DNA of 64,000 bases from Ooceraea biroi (Eukaryota > Arthropoda > Insecta > Hymenoptera > Formicidae). Where the stretch lies: positions 8,494,001 through 8,558,000 of the forward strand of contig NC_039506.1 of NCBI RefSeq assembly GCF_003672135.1, given 5' to 3'. This document shows, in pieces, positions 12,817 through 24,784 of the stretch (position 1 is its first letter; each line of letters begins with the position of its first letter). The notes under the pieces were generated by a model that made no database searches, was not told where the DNA came from, and worked only from the letters and a program-made list of their open reading frames with translations. Position numbers and translations under genes: made by a program.

Positions 12817-12939
12817 TTAGTTTTCTACGACTCTCTTTCTCGTAATCAGATTCGTAATCAGAACGGAATTCATCCTACGATATGCATCCCACGAGCATTC
12901 TACTGCCTCTCGAGTGACTGGCATCACCGAATCTGCCAG
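12817..12939 (-). CDS. Alternative reading: candidate terminal exon on the reverse strand
   Basis: On the reverse strand a pyrimidine-rich run (CATTCTCACAGTCTTACCTT) is followed by CAG. From 12939 the frame is open for 40 codons (LADSVMPVTREAVECSWDAY...) to a TAA at 12817-12819. It would be a last coding exon. I recognise no domain. It is incompatible with the forward-strand exon over the same bases, and at most one of the two is real. Base composition does not decide between them. Confidence 0.13.
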   Translation of the reverse strand: MADSVMPVTREAVECSWDAYRRMNSVLITNLITRKRVVEN

Positions 12940-12945
12940 CTGAAG
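12850..12945 (+). CDS. Candidate internal exon, function unknown
   Basis: A pyrimidine-rich tract (TTCCTTTTTAGTTTTCTACG followed by CTCTCTTTCTCG) runs into AATCAG ending at 12849. A strong 5' splice-site consensus, AAG followed by GTAAGA, begins at 12946. The 96 bases between are exactly 32 codons and open in one forward frame (IRNQNGIHPTICIP...). A second CAG at 12861 is an alternative start. The same bases are also open on the reverse strand, where another good acceptor lies (see next entry). The peptide has three cysteines but matches nothing I recognise. Two well-formed splice signals at a phase-preserving distance are the only support. Confidence 0.22.
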
Positions 12946-13023
12946 GTAAGACTGTGAGAATGCGAGTTCAAGAGAGCTCATAAGAGAGCGGAGAACAGCT
13001 TCGTTGTATCGTGGTGTATACAT

Positions 13024-14900
13024 CGAGATTTACTATCGCGACATCGGCAGATTGCGACCACCAAAGTCTCTCTTCCTGTTTCTCTCTCTTTCTCTTTTTG
13101 TCTGCCCGTCAGATTCAGCCGTCCGTGTATGCGTCGTGCCTTATTCGTCGTGCAAATGTATCACCGGAGTTAACCGCGTGACACTGAGCGAAGGCGCGGG
13201 CGAATCGCGATTGCCGATCGGAAGCGCGCGCCGGCCATTGGAACGCAACGCAGACAAGAAGCGGCGAAGTACTATGATTAATAGCGTCGCGTCGAGTCGC
13301 AGTTTTCGTGATCGAAAGGTGTTCGGGCGTAAATAATGAGGGCTATTTCTCGGGGAAACAAAGGTATGCAGTGAAAGCAACGGTGACAGAACGGTTCTTG
13401 CGCGGAACTATCCAGCGTCAACGTGAAATGCAAACAAAATCCTTAATTAGCTCGTAGGCTAATTAGATTCGTAACAGCTGAATACTGAGCGGAAATTCCG
13501 ATATATACGCAGCCCGTGTGACATCGCGAAAATGCGGAGAAATGCCAGTGATAACTCGCGCGCGATAATTCGGTGGCGCGACTCCACGATCGATTCCGGA
13601 ACAAAGATCTTTCGCACGCGACGCTGCCCGCGGCGGATACGCGTCGAATTCGAGAGATTTATTTCGTTTCACGAGCGTTCAATACAACGCGCCGGAATGA
13701 GAGATTTTCGCGTCCGCGTCGCGTCGCACCGTTCCGCCGCGTGGCGCGAGCGCGAAAGCGCGATCCAGCGTCACGCAAATCCCTACACAGTCTCGATGCT
13801 GAATTTCCAGGGGGTTTATAGCCGGATCAACGCCAGTCGGATGGAATCTTCGATAAGGCAATTTTTTGGTTCGTCCACTCGGCGGGGGTGACTACCGGTG
13901 TCTGGAGTTCCGCTTATGGATTCGCGCGGACTATTGTCCGTCGGAAAATTAATAATCTTCTGTTGCGGTTGCGAGCACCCCTCTTATGCCGCGCGGACGC
14001 GCTTTTCCTCGCTCTCTCATTACGCCGTTATAGCGGGCATCGGGTCAATTGCAACACGGTATAATTGGATAGCTTGCGATAATCTAAACCATTATTTGCT
14101 ACATACGAAGAGAAAAGGTAAAATGAGATCTTTCGCAATAATGTGCAATGAAATTCTTCTTACGAAATATCAGTCTTACCGATATGCGTGTTTTTGTGTT
14201 AGTAAGTGCACGTGCACGTCCGCTCTCGTCTTCCCATAACTCATCTTCACGATTACAAAATCATCGGCCATTACAGGCTCCACAAGTTATTTGCGTCTTA
14301 CGCACTTATGACTCGACTAGACATCATTCGATCTTGACTCACGGCTGGTACCCGAGTTGTTTACCCGCATAGGATGACTCAGTGTGCAATTCATTACATA
14401 CTTCATAGACTCGGTCGTTAATTTTACCGTATTATGCTGCGCACTTCCATATATCGTTCATTCGATGTCGAGATTCTACGTTGTTCGAGATGCACGTGAT
14501 ATTTACCGAAAGATTCGCTATCCAGATAGCGAAATGCTAGTTCACTTCCCCAGAAGTATCTTCAGTGATAATTCCATCGTGACTCGCAGAGTAAAACACA
14601 GTGGAACATGCGACACAGTGAAAACAAATGTGACACGTTTACGTGTTTTTTGGAGACCAGAAATCTCAAGACGTACAAAGAGCATTCGACAAACTGTCGT
14701 TGTCAGATGACGAAAACACGATTGTAACTCAACTATTTCAAACATTATATTATACATGAAAGCATTGCAAATATAACAATATATTCTGCCAGAAGAAAAA
14801 GGTGCAAAAATTACATTCTCAAGACATTAATCTCATTTCGAATAGCATCCCTCATGCAAACTTGCACTTTCTCCCGGGGGATGAAGGAGAAAATTAAAAG
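13024..14900. other. CpG-rich to mixed non-coding stretch
   Basis: Bases 13170-13780 are among the most CpG-dense in the window. Several frames of 60-119 codons overlap there on both strands. Bases 14380-14840 are closer to neutral. No supported gene, RNA or mobile element was seen. Confidence 0.45.
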
Positions 14901-14980
14901 TTTGAGCTATATCCCATGTCTCACGTGACCGATCGTGACGGCGCTCGCGCGCGGATTCCTGTCGCTGGAGTACGCGTATG

Positions 14981-14992
14981 TGCGTATACGCA
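14981..14992. repeat. 12-bp perfect palindrome
   Basis: TGCGTATACGCA reads the same on both strands, within a run of alternating purine and pyrimidine. Confidence 0.7.
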
Positions 14993-15367
14993 TGCACACG
15001 GGCACACGAGAGGGTTCCTAAGAGAATAGAGTCAGCGGGAATGCAGTTGGCGGTCCTGCTACGGCCAAGCCGGCAACGAGGAACGAGCAGAGAGAGCCGC
15101 GCGCGATCAATAACACGTGTGTACGCAACGACACACACCCCCGCACGCACTTTTACATTCACGCTGGCGGCGTCCCCCCACGCCCCCTCCCGCCGCGTCC
15201 CTCGCTGCCCTCTGCTCCCTACCCCTAAACCCGAACGATCTGTACGACCACCACCGCTAACGGCACTACCACCGACGCACTAGCGGCTTCAACCCCTCTT
15301 CTCGCGTGCCACCACCAGACGCGAAGGCCACCCCGTGCATTACACTTTACGCACACGCGTACTTCGC

Positions 15368-15371
<4 letters not shown>

Positions 15372-15415
<44 letters not shown>
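15372..15415. repeat. (GA)22 microsatellite
   Basis: Twenty-two uninterrupted GA units. A GC/CA-rich alternating tract (15425-15480) follows at once. The apparent poly-arginine/glutamate and poly-serine/leucine frames here are products of the repeat. Confidence 0.95.
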
Positions 15416-15416
<1 letters not shown>

Positions 15417-15879
15417 CTTGCGAGCGAGCGAACGCGCGCGCACCACATACATACACACACGTACGCGCGCACACAGGTGCAGGCGGACGGTCCGGCGGGC
15501 GTACAAACGCGGAAACGCGTCCGCAGGGAATGGGAACGTGTAATTGTGTAAATGGCACAATGGCCGACGTTCCCTCGTTAGAGAGCCCTGCCGTGGAAAC
15601 AAGATTCTGATTAACGCCCGAATTTTATCATTCAGCAGCCGCACTGTTTACCCGCCGTGCCGCCGTCGCCCCCTCGCCAGCACGGGAAATCGCCGCCACT
15701 GCGACCGCGGGGGTGGCTACTTCGCTCTGATTATTTGCCTTTCCTTTCCCTCCTTCACGAGTAGCTTCTTCGCATCGTGTGATTTGTTGATCGCTCTTAT
15801 TCGACGTGCCAGATGATATCCAACAATGTCTTGTATTGCTGAATCGTTCCGCAAAAACCGAATTTTGTTTTTCAAATGC

Positions 15880-18250
15880 GAATTCCATTATTGATTTTTA
15901 ATTGAGTCTCTTTTTAAATGTTAATAATCATTGCAGGCTTCTTTAATGAAGCCAAAACTTCATTGTTTTCTGTTTAGATAAAACTGTTATAAATAACTAA
16001 ATAGAACTAGATTCATGTTATTTCTGCAACTTTTGAACTTAATTCACGCAAAAATTCTTTGCAGAAATTTTTAATATTATATTATAGCGAAGGAATAATG
16101 ACAGGAAGGCTACTACTCTTATTAGTTTGATCTCTAATATTCGTAGTTGAAAGAATCGCATTTCGGACATATTCGCGTGGTGGATTTTTGTCTTCCTCGT
16201 TTTATCTCCAACAACCTTCGACAATGGGTTTCGGTTATTTTCACGTCGATCCTCCCTGCAGTGCATACGAGGCGGTCGTGTCATAATCTCGCAGTTTCGC
16301 CCTTGCGGTTTCCACACCTTGCTCGACGTAATTCCGACATCGTAATCACGGTAGTCGCGAAATTTTTCGACCAATGTACATTGTCAGAGGCGATACCTTT
16401 TTTGGATTTTTTCGTATTCCTGGGAAATATAGTAGACTAAATCTGCCGTTTATAATTAACGCCACAAGACAAAAACTTCTGCGAGAAATTTAGAGCACGA
16501 AGACATTTAAATGTGTCAACTCTTATATATGTATAACATGTACGTGCGCAAATCATCGGAATACGGTTTAAAATGGGAATATTTTTACGAACGACAAATG
16601 CAAGGATATCGATAACATCTCGAACGTAATAAAAAATATCGAAGCCAGTTATATTCGATAAAATCAAAGCAAAAAGTCAAGTGAATTAATTAAATGAAAT
16701 ATATTCCATAAATTTCTGACGATAAAATTAGTAGTTATAGCTTTTTTATCAATTTTCATAATTTTTTAAAATATGAGATGGATGTAGCGATATTTTTGAT
16801 AATTTAGCAATAACTGTTATTTTTTCCGTAAAATTCTCTTTAAATTTCGCCGTAACGCATTTGTGCTTTGCAAAAAAGTAAACTCAAAGAAACTCAATCG
16901 CTTTTGGCGTATTGGCGGCGAAATTAAAAATTGCTTGCGTAAACGAACAACGCGCTCCGAATAAAAATCGCGGTCGCATGCTCTCTGCGTCTGCACGAAA
17001 CGAAACGGAGGAAAGCGGAAACGTGGTTACACCGGCGGGGAATTCTTTTATGGAAACGGCACAAGAATACTTCTCGGAGAAAATCCATTGGTTAGATGAG
17101 TCTCTCGCGAGCAAACAAGCCGCGCGCGAGCGGAACTTTCGATGCAATTTTCGCACGGGTATTCGCGCGATGCACAGAGAGCAGAAGGAGAAAAAGAAGC
17201 GGAAAAGGGAAGTGGAACGAGCCGGAGAACGTGCAAGAGGCGAAGGAGGGAGCGCGAGAAGGGAAGAAAAAATTGTTCAACGTGGGATCGGAAGCGCTTC
17301 GCCAACGTACAATCGACAAGGGGTAGATTCGCGTTTACTCGATTTGAGGCAATCCAATTTCGCTAATGAAACGTACCCGGTGACGCAGTTAGCCTCCACA
17401 CGTGCGCACGCGTGCACGCACGCACGTATGCACGCAAACTAGTTGTAATATCGTACTCCGTTGAGCGGAGGTAATCAAGCTGTAATTGATAAACATGTAA
17501 TTCCGCGACGACATAGGCCACCGAATAGCGAAATTACGTCCATCGGCTGCGAGCTGCCCGCGATTTAAAACCAACGACACGCGCCCGCGACTGTTCCGCG
17601 CGTCGACCTAGCAAATAACAATAGCACGCCCGCCGATAAGCACCCAAGTGCTGAAACGTTTTATCAGGAATTATCAAGCGTGCTCTACAGCGAGTTGTAT
17701 CGCGTGGTACCATTATGTGTCATCTTTCCAGTTAACTTCGCGTACATACGCATACTCATAATTTCTCATCAATAAAAATATCGCTCATAACACTAGATAA
17801 GAACAAGAAGCAACAGATATCATGGAATTCATTCAATTCATTGAATGGAGACGGAATCCTCTATTCTGCGATTCATTACATTGCGTAAAAGTAGCCCCCC
17901 CGGTCTCAGAGTTCCTCTAAAGTCGCGACGCGACGTTATGATCGCAATTTTCTGATAGTCGTAATAACAAATGCGTCGCACTATCCCAGATATACGACAA
18001 CGGTTGAGAGACGCCAACGGACGACAGGATGTATGAGAGGGTGCGCTTGACGTGATAATAAATATTGCGAAATATCATGGATGAGCGCCAGTATGCGCGT
18101 AGCCGCCGCCAAATGCTCGCGAGGCCCGGATATAGGGCGAAACGGAAGTGCAGTCGTAAACTACGTGTACAGCCTACAGAGAGCAGGTCGTATCATTGAT
18201 GTGGCGGGCCCGAAGAGAGTGCATCGAGCTTGACATCGACGCGCCAAGTC
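15880..18250. other. Non-coding stretch, mostly AT-rich
   Basis: AT-rich at 15880-16140 and 16680-16900, purine-rich and CpG-rich at 16970-17300. An alternating CA/CG tract (17396-17434) reads CGTGCGCACGCGTGCACG and similar. Frames of 90-176 codons here begin at non-ATG codons and follow the purine bias. No gene is supported. Confidence 0.45.
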
Positions 18251-19736
18251 AATGATCCATGACAGTCGATACTTCACTCTCGTAATACTTTAATAATTCT
18301 CGAAAATATAAATAAATATTTATAAATACACGTGAGCGCATTATCGCGATGATACTCGCTCCTAGTTTATTAATTTATCTTCGACAGAATTGATTGCATA
18401 TTTACCATGGAATCCGAGAGATCAAAGAAAATCTATTTCTTCTGAGAAGATACCTTGTATATCATGGTACGTTAATCAAATTATCAATCTTTTTACTTGA
18501 AATCCCGCCACCCGTTCGCTCTTGTCATGATAAATGCATAACTTCTCCGGGTCACTGGTTACGCGGTAACGCGTTTCCTTGCTTGACGTCTGGAAAATAA
18601 TCTTCCGCCACGCATATCCGAACGGCCGTCGTTCGAAGCGTTATTTCGTGCGGTACCCTCGCTGGGGTGCGCCCGCTCATACTTGCTGGTACCAGCCTCA
18701 TATCGTAAGGGGAAAAGTGGGACTCGGCGGGGGTTGGCCGGGTAGAGTACGCCGATAAGTTAACATTGCTCAATTATTGAGCTGGCGGCGCGGCGTGCAG
18801 AAAGTGCCCGCGGAGAGACGGGCACCGCCTGCGTCCGAAGTATAAAATATTTAGATGCCGGCAAAAAGTGCGCGCCAGTAATTTACGAGCGCGCGGAGCT
18901 GAGCAAGGCTGCGCGCGCGCGGCGAGCCGTAGGAACATAGTCGGAAAATGGAGAGAAAGAGGAAAAAAGCTAGGAAAAAGAGAGTGAGAGCAAGAGTGAA
19001 ATAGGAGGCGGCGTCCGCGTTCCAGCTGCTCACTTCCTTAACGTTTCATTTTCCGGCAGCGAGTAATCGCCTTATGCGAAATTACGACGGCTACAAGCCG
19101 CGAGGCCGCGGCTAAACGAAGGTGTTAAAATTGGTACCATATGTACGTGCCACTACAGAGGAGATTCGTATGACGTGCACCACGAGAGTTACCCACGGAT
19201 TTCACCTGGCGCGACACACAGTCGCGCTTCATCCACTTATCCTCAAAGGCGAGGACGGGAAAATATCCATGAAAGCTCGCGTATCATTCTAGAAAGTGTA
19301 GATTTTTCAAAAGATTTGAAGACAGTACTCCCTTCACAGAGAAATCCGCTTGAAAATGTAAGGTTTGTTTTTGTGATGTTTACATCTTAGCGTATCAGTA
19401 TTAAATGTTCAAATATTTAACTTTAAAATCTGAGTTCCTTATTTGCTGTTTGGTAGAAATAAATTTTCGATAAGTATTTTCTCAAATGTACAAATATAAT
19501 CCACTACGTCTACTTATACGAAAGATTATCGAAAAACCATTCTGTTAGCAAGTATTGTATACTTCAGGTGAGCATATTCACCAAAGATAATCTCAGAATT
19601 GTTCCAGTGCGTCTAATTTCGCGGAGAATCACAGCACGATCTATTTATCATCTCCACGTTTAACGCTTAAAGCGGGGTAAATATTCGGGGCGGCAAAGGG
19701 AACCGCATAAACACAGTGCGGCAGCGTGCGCATAAA
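18250..19736. other. Non-coding stretch
   Basis: Bases 18250-18520 are AT-rich, 18600-19110 GC-rich with a CG run near 18910, and 19390-19620 AT-rich. No splice-bounded frames or transposon ends were recognised. Confidence 0.45.
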
Positions 19737-19810
19737 TCAAGCGTTGCGTAGAAGACGATATTTCTTAGGGCACGGACGGGTGCAATTTTCGCTGTTTGCA
19801 ATCCACTTAC

Positions 19811-19895
19811 TATAAATTCGCGGACCGGGGCGTAGAATCGCGCCCGAGCGATCCTCCACGAAATCGCCGGTGAGCACGCAGGTGATCATCATCGT
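19811..19895 (-). CDS. Candidate internal exon, function unknown
   Basis: On the reverse strand the frame is open from about 19895. It reads TMMITCVLTGDFVED and then RSGAILRPGPRIY, with G or C at most third positions and many purine-first codons. A GTAAGT splice donor follows directly at 19810-19805. The preceding dinucleotide is AG, but the pyrimidine tract before it is poor, so the 5' limit is uncertain. The exon would be 85 bases, entering in phase 0 and leaving in phase 1. The same frame runs on to a stop at 19737-19739, through what would be intron. I do not recognise the peptide. Codon composition and donor are the only support. Confidence 0.2.
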
Positions 19896-19979
19896 CTGTA
19901 TACCTTGCGGCGAACTACGCAACGTAGCCACCGTAACACGTAATAAGAACACGCGGCATACATGTAACTAACACCGTAT

Positions 19980-20340
19980 TGTAGTAGCAACAATCGTGTT
20001 ATTACTTCAATTTAATTAAAATCTTTTTCCCGTTTTTGTTTTGTTATATTTTAGTAGATCAGAATATTACTGATTATTATATTATTATTTTTCGGTACAT
20101 AAAAAATATTCTTTTTCTCTCTTTTATTCTAAGAAATAATAAAATGTTCGACTGCTTATCATTTTCAGCGATTATATAAAAATTGCACGTTAATTGCGAT
20201 TCGCGATAAGCGAAAATATTGAATACATTTTATATTGTTTTCTTTTTCTTCTTACGACATTTACACACAAAAAGTGTAACTAGCCGCGATTCTTATTCGA
20301 TTAAATTAAGCAAATTATGTATTGTACACGAACAAGAATT
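19980..20340. other. AT-rich non-coding stretch
   Basis: Strongly AT-rich with T-runs. It ends where CpG-dense DNA begins near 20340. Nothing else seen. Confidence 0.5.
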
Positions 20341-20623
20341 TGGTCGACGCGCGATAGTAAATAGCGATTCCGAAGGCGGGACCAAAACTCTCTCTATCCC
20401 GGACTCCGTATTCGGCGGCGATGTATTCAGAAGCATCGAGAGGAGGAGGAGAGGGGAGGGGAGGGTGCAGATATTATGCTAATATAATACTCGGTGTCGC
20501 GCGGGAGCAGCCCTCTTCTCACCCCGGTATACCGGTTTTCTGAGGAGACCGGTCGGGCGAGAAGATGCGGGGAGGACCGGGGTGGAGTAATGCGCACGTG
20601 GACATGCATGCACGTTTTCACAT

Positions 20624-20932
20624 GTGTGCGGTGGAATTCGCGCACCTGCTCCCCACCAAGTTTTCGGTGTCGCCCTTCGGGACGTAATTTGTGAGGTTTA
20701 CGGGCACGGAGGGGTCGAAGGACACGCCGTAAAAGGGATTTTGGTGGGCGTCGCGGCACGACGAAGGCGTCGCGCACCAACCGAATCCTGCAGCACGTCT
20801 TCACCGGAGGATTTCCGTCTCGATCTCGATCCCCGATCCTTTGAGGCAAATGGATTGGCCGACGACCCGTTCGAAATCGATAGCCCTTCACTGCCTGAGG
20901 ATCCTTCTCGCTCGGTCGCTGAACCCCTATAG
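20624..20932 (+). CDS. Stop-poor block with protein-like frame (doubtful)
   Basis: A non-ATG-initiated forward frame is open for 102 codons. Its end is acidic and proline/serine-rich (EDFRLDLDPRSFEANG, then DDPFEIDSPSLPEDPSRSV) and it stops at a TAG at 20930-20932. A CTGCAG before the acidic part could be a 3' splice site. The reverse strand is open over the same bases in two frames (20427-20891 and 20698-21021). Codon choice in the acidic segment looks more coding-like than its neighbours, but the strand cannot be settled and no domain is recognisable. Confidence 0.13.
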   Translation: MCGGIRAPAPHQVFGVALRDVICEVYGHGGVEGHAVKGILVGVAARRRRRAPTESCSTSSPEDFRLDLDPRSFEANGLADDPFEIDSPSLPEDPSRSVAEPL

Positions 20933-21029
20933 CTCCGTATAGGCCAATATCCCAACCGGAGAAGTCGGAAAGTCAAAGATCTTCTCTTGAGGACGCGCTG
21001 GACGAAAGGACAAGGGACCAAGTACCTGC

Positions 21030-23640
21030 GGCACGTGCCAGGAGAGGTTTCTAATTAGCCGCAAATCATTCGTCTCGTTCGCAGAATCGCTCGGCATTAT
21101 TCAACCGCCGCCGGTCTCCGATAGTCTTCTAACTTCTGCTTGTTCCCTTTGTGTTCGCAGGGCTTTCAAGAGATTGTTGATATTCAATAGGATGTTCGTA
21201 ATCGTAATTCCGTCAATTTGTGAATTTGCCGACACAGACAATTTGTAACATTTAAAGATCTCCTATTACTGCTAATAATATTAATTTAACTGCCAAGTTT
21301 CATTTCAATTATCATCGATCACCGAATTGCAAGCGGTCGCAGATCTGCGATTCCATCATTCTTTGACTCTATTATCACTACCGTGTCGATTTGCGATTTC
21401 CATCCTACAGATAGCTATTTTTGTGTGTTGACCCAACGTTTCCGTTGATTATCGCTTGTCTCTTAGATATCTCTTCCAAGGAGTGCAGTTACTTGGAAGT
21501 GTCAATCATTCCTCTAGGGCGACATCGGTTTCTGTAAAAAACGATAGCCCACTGTGACGTTTTACCTTACTGATAATAAAATGTTGTCATGACTCTGTCA
21601 TTTGACCAAACGTTATCAACGCTTCCTTTTTGACCTTTTGATATCTTCTTGATAGTTAATTCCTCAAACGTTTGTCAAACAATATATCATTAATTTTTAT
21701 ATAGAAAAAAATAAAAGCATTTGAAAGAGCATTTGAATTCCGTCTAAACATATTATTTTCAAAAAATAATAAATTTGGTAAAATCTGTTGTTTATATTGA
21801 CAATTTAATTTTGTATTTGTGTCTATATTGCATATGAATTTTTATTGAACATTTTATGCACCTCTAATTTAAATGGTTATTCATGATACTATTTATAATG
21901 CATCATAGATGAGAATCTAGAACGCGATAGCATATCAGCAATAATTAAACAGGAAGCTATGGTCGATAAGGCCAAAAAGACGGTCGTCAGATGGTCAGAG
22001 GAACGAACTGACGAGTTGCTATTTGGGAGGGAGAATGGATCTAGTTACTCGACACTTGTTATCCGTTTGAGGCAGTTACCATCCCACACACATTGCTCCC
22101 AGTTCGGTTAGAGACATATATCTTCGATATAGACGAGTGACACCAAAGATAAAGCCTTCGCAAAATTATATTATCAGCTGGTCTCCATATCTCCACGCTC
22201 GTACTGTGTTTCTCAATCGTTCATAAACGTGAGGAGGATTTTCCGCCGTTGTTTCACATCAGGAGCCTATGATTCATGTCAAGAGCATTTCAGAAATCTA
22301 TTGCATAAATCGCGTTAATGGCAAGATACGAAGGCACGACCACGATAGCTCCGATAAGAACAATGGTCTGATGTTTCTGCCGCCATTCATGAGACTCTCT
22401 ATCGGATTCGGTGCATGGGCCGCAAGACGGTTACGTGTCCGGAATCTTGGAAGAACATGAGGGAAGAGCTTGTAAGCGTCTGTTCTCTCTCCTCCCTTTC
22501 CTTGCCTGTCTTCTCCTATATTTCACCTAACGTGCGCCGAAAATTTACTACATGCACACCGAGATTATTCCGCGTTTCGGAAATACGAGTTTAACCGTAG
22601 TATAGTGCGACAGAGAGAGAAAGGAGCTAAGTTAGAGGAAGCCAAGCAGTACTAAAAGCAAAAGCTTTGCTATGGTATGGGTAACATAACACGTATCGTG
22701 TTATCTCGAAAGTTAAGGAGTTTTCTGGAAGAAAACGAAATAAGGTAAATCAGATGTAAAAAAGTTTGTGATTTTGCAGAGACTTGTCACCTGAATTAAA
22801 TACTAAGGATTAAAAAGCAAGAATACTAGAAAAAGCAGGAATTCGTCATTCGGTTCATATTCTTTTTTAATTAAAAATATTTTATAACTAAAAGATCGTA
22901 TTAAACAATATTATATAAATCATACTTATATCAATGAATAATTTGTACACTATTTTGAACGCATATAAGATTTCTAAATATTGAATGAAGAATGAAATTG
23001 ATTAATATAACATGTTTCTTCATTTAACTACCGCGATAAAAAAACGTAAGGTTTGAAATGGACAGTGTACAAAAGTAAAAGCAATATGCAACGCGATAAA
23101 GCACATCGCACACACCGCTTAGCAGAAATAAAACCAGGATACTTACGGGCGCGCAAGCAAGTAAAGCGTATTTTTCCACGATCTCTGACGCTATCGCGCT
23201 GGCTCATCAACCGTAATAAGAAACATCTATGCTATCATTTCGCAAGTGAGTCGCATAAAAATTCTGTCCCGCGCGAAAGTCGGCGAAGTGACAGAACTTC
23301 TGCGTCCGCAAGTGAAGCAACCGTGTCGAGCATGAAAGCTTTTGCCTCGTCTTTTAAAGCACTGCTTCGGAATTCTTCTTCTTTCCTCTTTTTTTCTTTT
23401 TTTTAACGAGTTTCCTAGCGTTGTAAAACTGCGTGTTCGTTATACACACGTGTTCGATATAGGTATGCAAAAAAAAGAATTGGGAAAAGGTCTGTGAAAT
23501 GAAAGATCTGTGAAATCGTTGAATTTTCAGTCTGACTCGAAGACGACTCGCCCTGTCGAGTAAGCTTTCTTTACCAGCGTTCATTTTCTTGAGCTTACAC
23601 GAGTGTGAGAGTGCTAAAGAATGTTTCGCCTCTCCTAAAA
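21030..23640. other. Long AT-rich non-coding stretch
   Basis: Only short frames occur. Inverted repeats include an 8-bp stem with a 3-base loop at 22686-22704 (ATAACACG/CGTGTTAT). A GTAAGT lies on the reverse strand at 23138-23143, downstream of a short ATG frame (MSQRDSVRDRGKIRFTC), but no acceptor or partner exon is visible. Confidence 0.45.
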
Positions 23641-23690
23641 AAGTTGTCTATAGCGTTACGTTATCGATGTAATTTTCCTGTTATGTAACA

Positions 23691-23692
<2 letters not shown>

Positions 23693-23728
<36 letters not shown>
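23693..23728. repeat. (AG)18 microsatellite
   Basis: Eighteen uninterrupted AG units between AT-rich flanks. Confidence 0.95.
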
Positions 23729-23733
<5 letters not shown>

Positions 23734-24001
23734 ATCAGAATTGAGACGTGAATTGAAATATCGAACTGATTCACGAAAGAATAATAAGTGATGTACTGTT
23801 TCCTAGTCTGTACTGTCTGTAGAAATAGAATCTCTTTTTTAAGAACTTGCCAGTTATACTCTTATGATGTACTGCAAATTGTTTATAAAAATAAAAATTT
23901 CTTTACGAATAACATATTTATTAAAATAAAATATTTATTAATAATTTTGCGTATCAAATATATTGTTTATCTTTCTTGTGTAAATCGAGTTTAAATTGAT
24001 G

Positions 24002-24023
24002 TCTACTTAAGTTCTACTTAAGT
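24002..24023. repeat. 11-bp perfect tandem pair
   Basis: TCTACTTAAGT occurs twice head to tail, at 24002-24012 and 24013-24023. Confidence 0.85.
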
Positions 24024-24758
24024 ATACAGATTCATGCGTGCGAGAATTTGTTGCATGTATTAAAATTTGTTGGGTGTATGTGTGTGTGGAATTTTACGAT
24101 ACACGTTGCGTGCAAATATCCGTGAGGAAGGGACTATATCGGTAGACTGGGTCTATACGCGTGCTGAAATCTAATGCTGAAATGTACACCAAGTGCCCTC
24201 GCTGACAACACGATAATGATATTCCTCGTGTTTATCCTTGATCGAACATCGAGAAGAATTAAATGAAACAAAATATTGTTTATAAAATATGCGGAGAATA
24301 ATAAAAACTGATTAAAAAAATAAAATTCTTATTAATAAAATATCAATACTTTGTTTTATCTATAATATTAAACTTTCGAAATACAATACTTAGCCTCTGC
24401 AACGTTTTATTTTACAAAACAGTTTGACTTCGGTATCCGTAGCTATGCGATATTCATTCCAAATGAATAATTCCAAATGTAAAAACAGCAAAATGTAAGC
24501 AATATTTACACAGAAACAATTATCCACGAATCATAAAAGGAATGCAGCTGTTATTTTTTTCTGCTCATTGTGATTAATCATTCGGTGATGAATCACCTAC
24601 GGTGTATTTGCAAATCATATATTATTTTAAGTAATTCATATTATATTATTATACAAATTGATATTTCAAAATAATGGCTATTTATACAAAAAATTGCATG
24701 CATTAGTCATTTTAGATTTTTCAAGAAGTTGTAAATGTTGGTCGAATTTCATTAGATT

Positions 24759-24782
24759 ATATTATAGTTTATATTATAGTTT
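24759..24782. repeat. 12-bp perfect tandem pair
   Basis: ATATTATAGTTT occurs twice head to tail, directly at the left edge of the inverted-repeat element. The second copy overlaps the left target-site duplication. Confidence 0.85.
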
Positions 24783-24784
24783 CC
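24777..24784 (+). repeat. Left target-site duplication
   Basis: TAGTTTCC directly abuts the left terminal inverted repeat and is identical to 25274-25281. Confidence 0.85.

Noticed and set aside
15225..15644. Frames with long SLSLSL and REREREER runs
   Set aside because: They are translations of the GA22 microsatellite.
21598..21690. TTTGACCAAACGTT and AAACGTTTGTCAAA as possible transposon ends
   Set aside because: The pairing is interrupted, no target duplication is visible, and the enclosed segment is under 90 bases.
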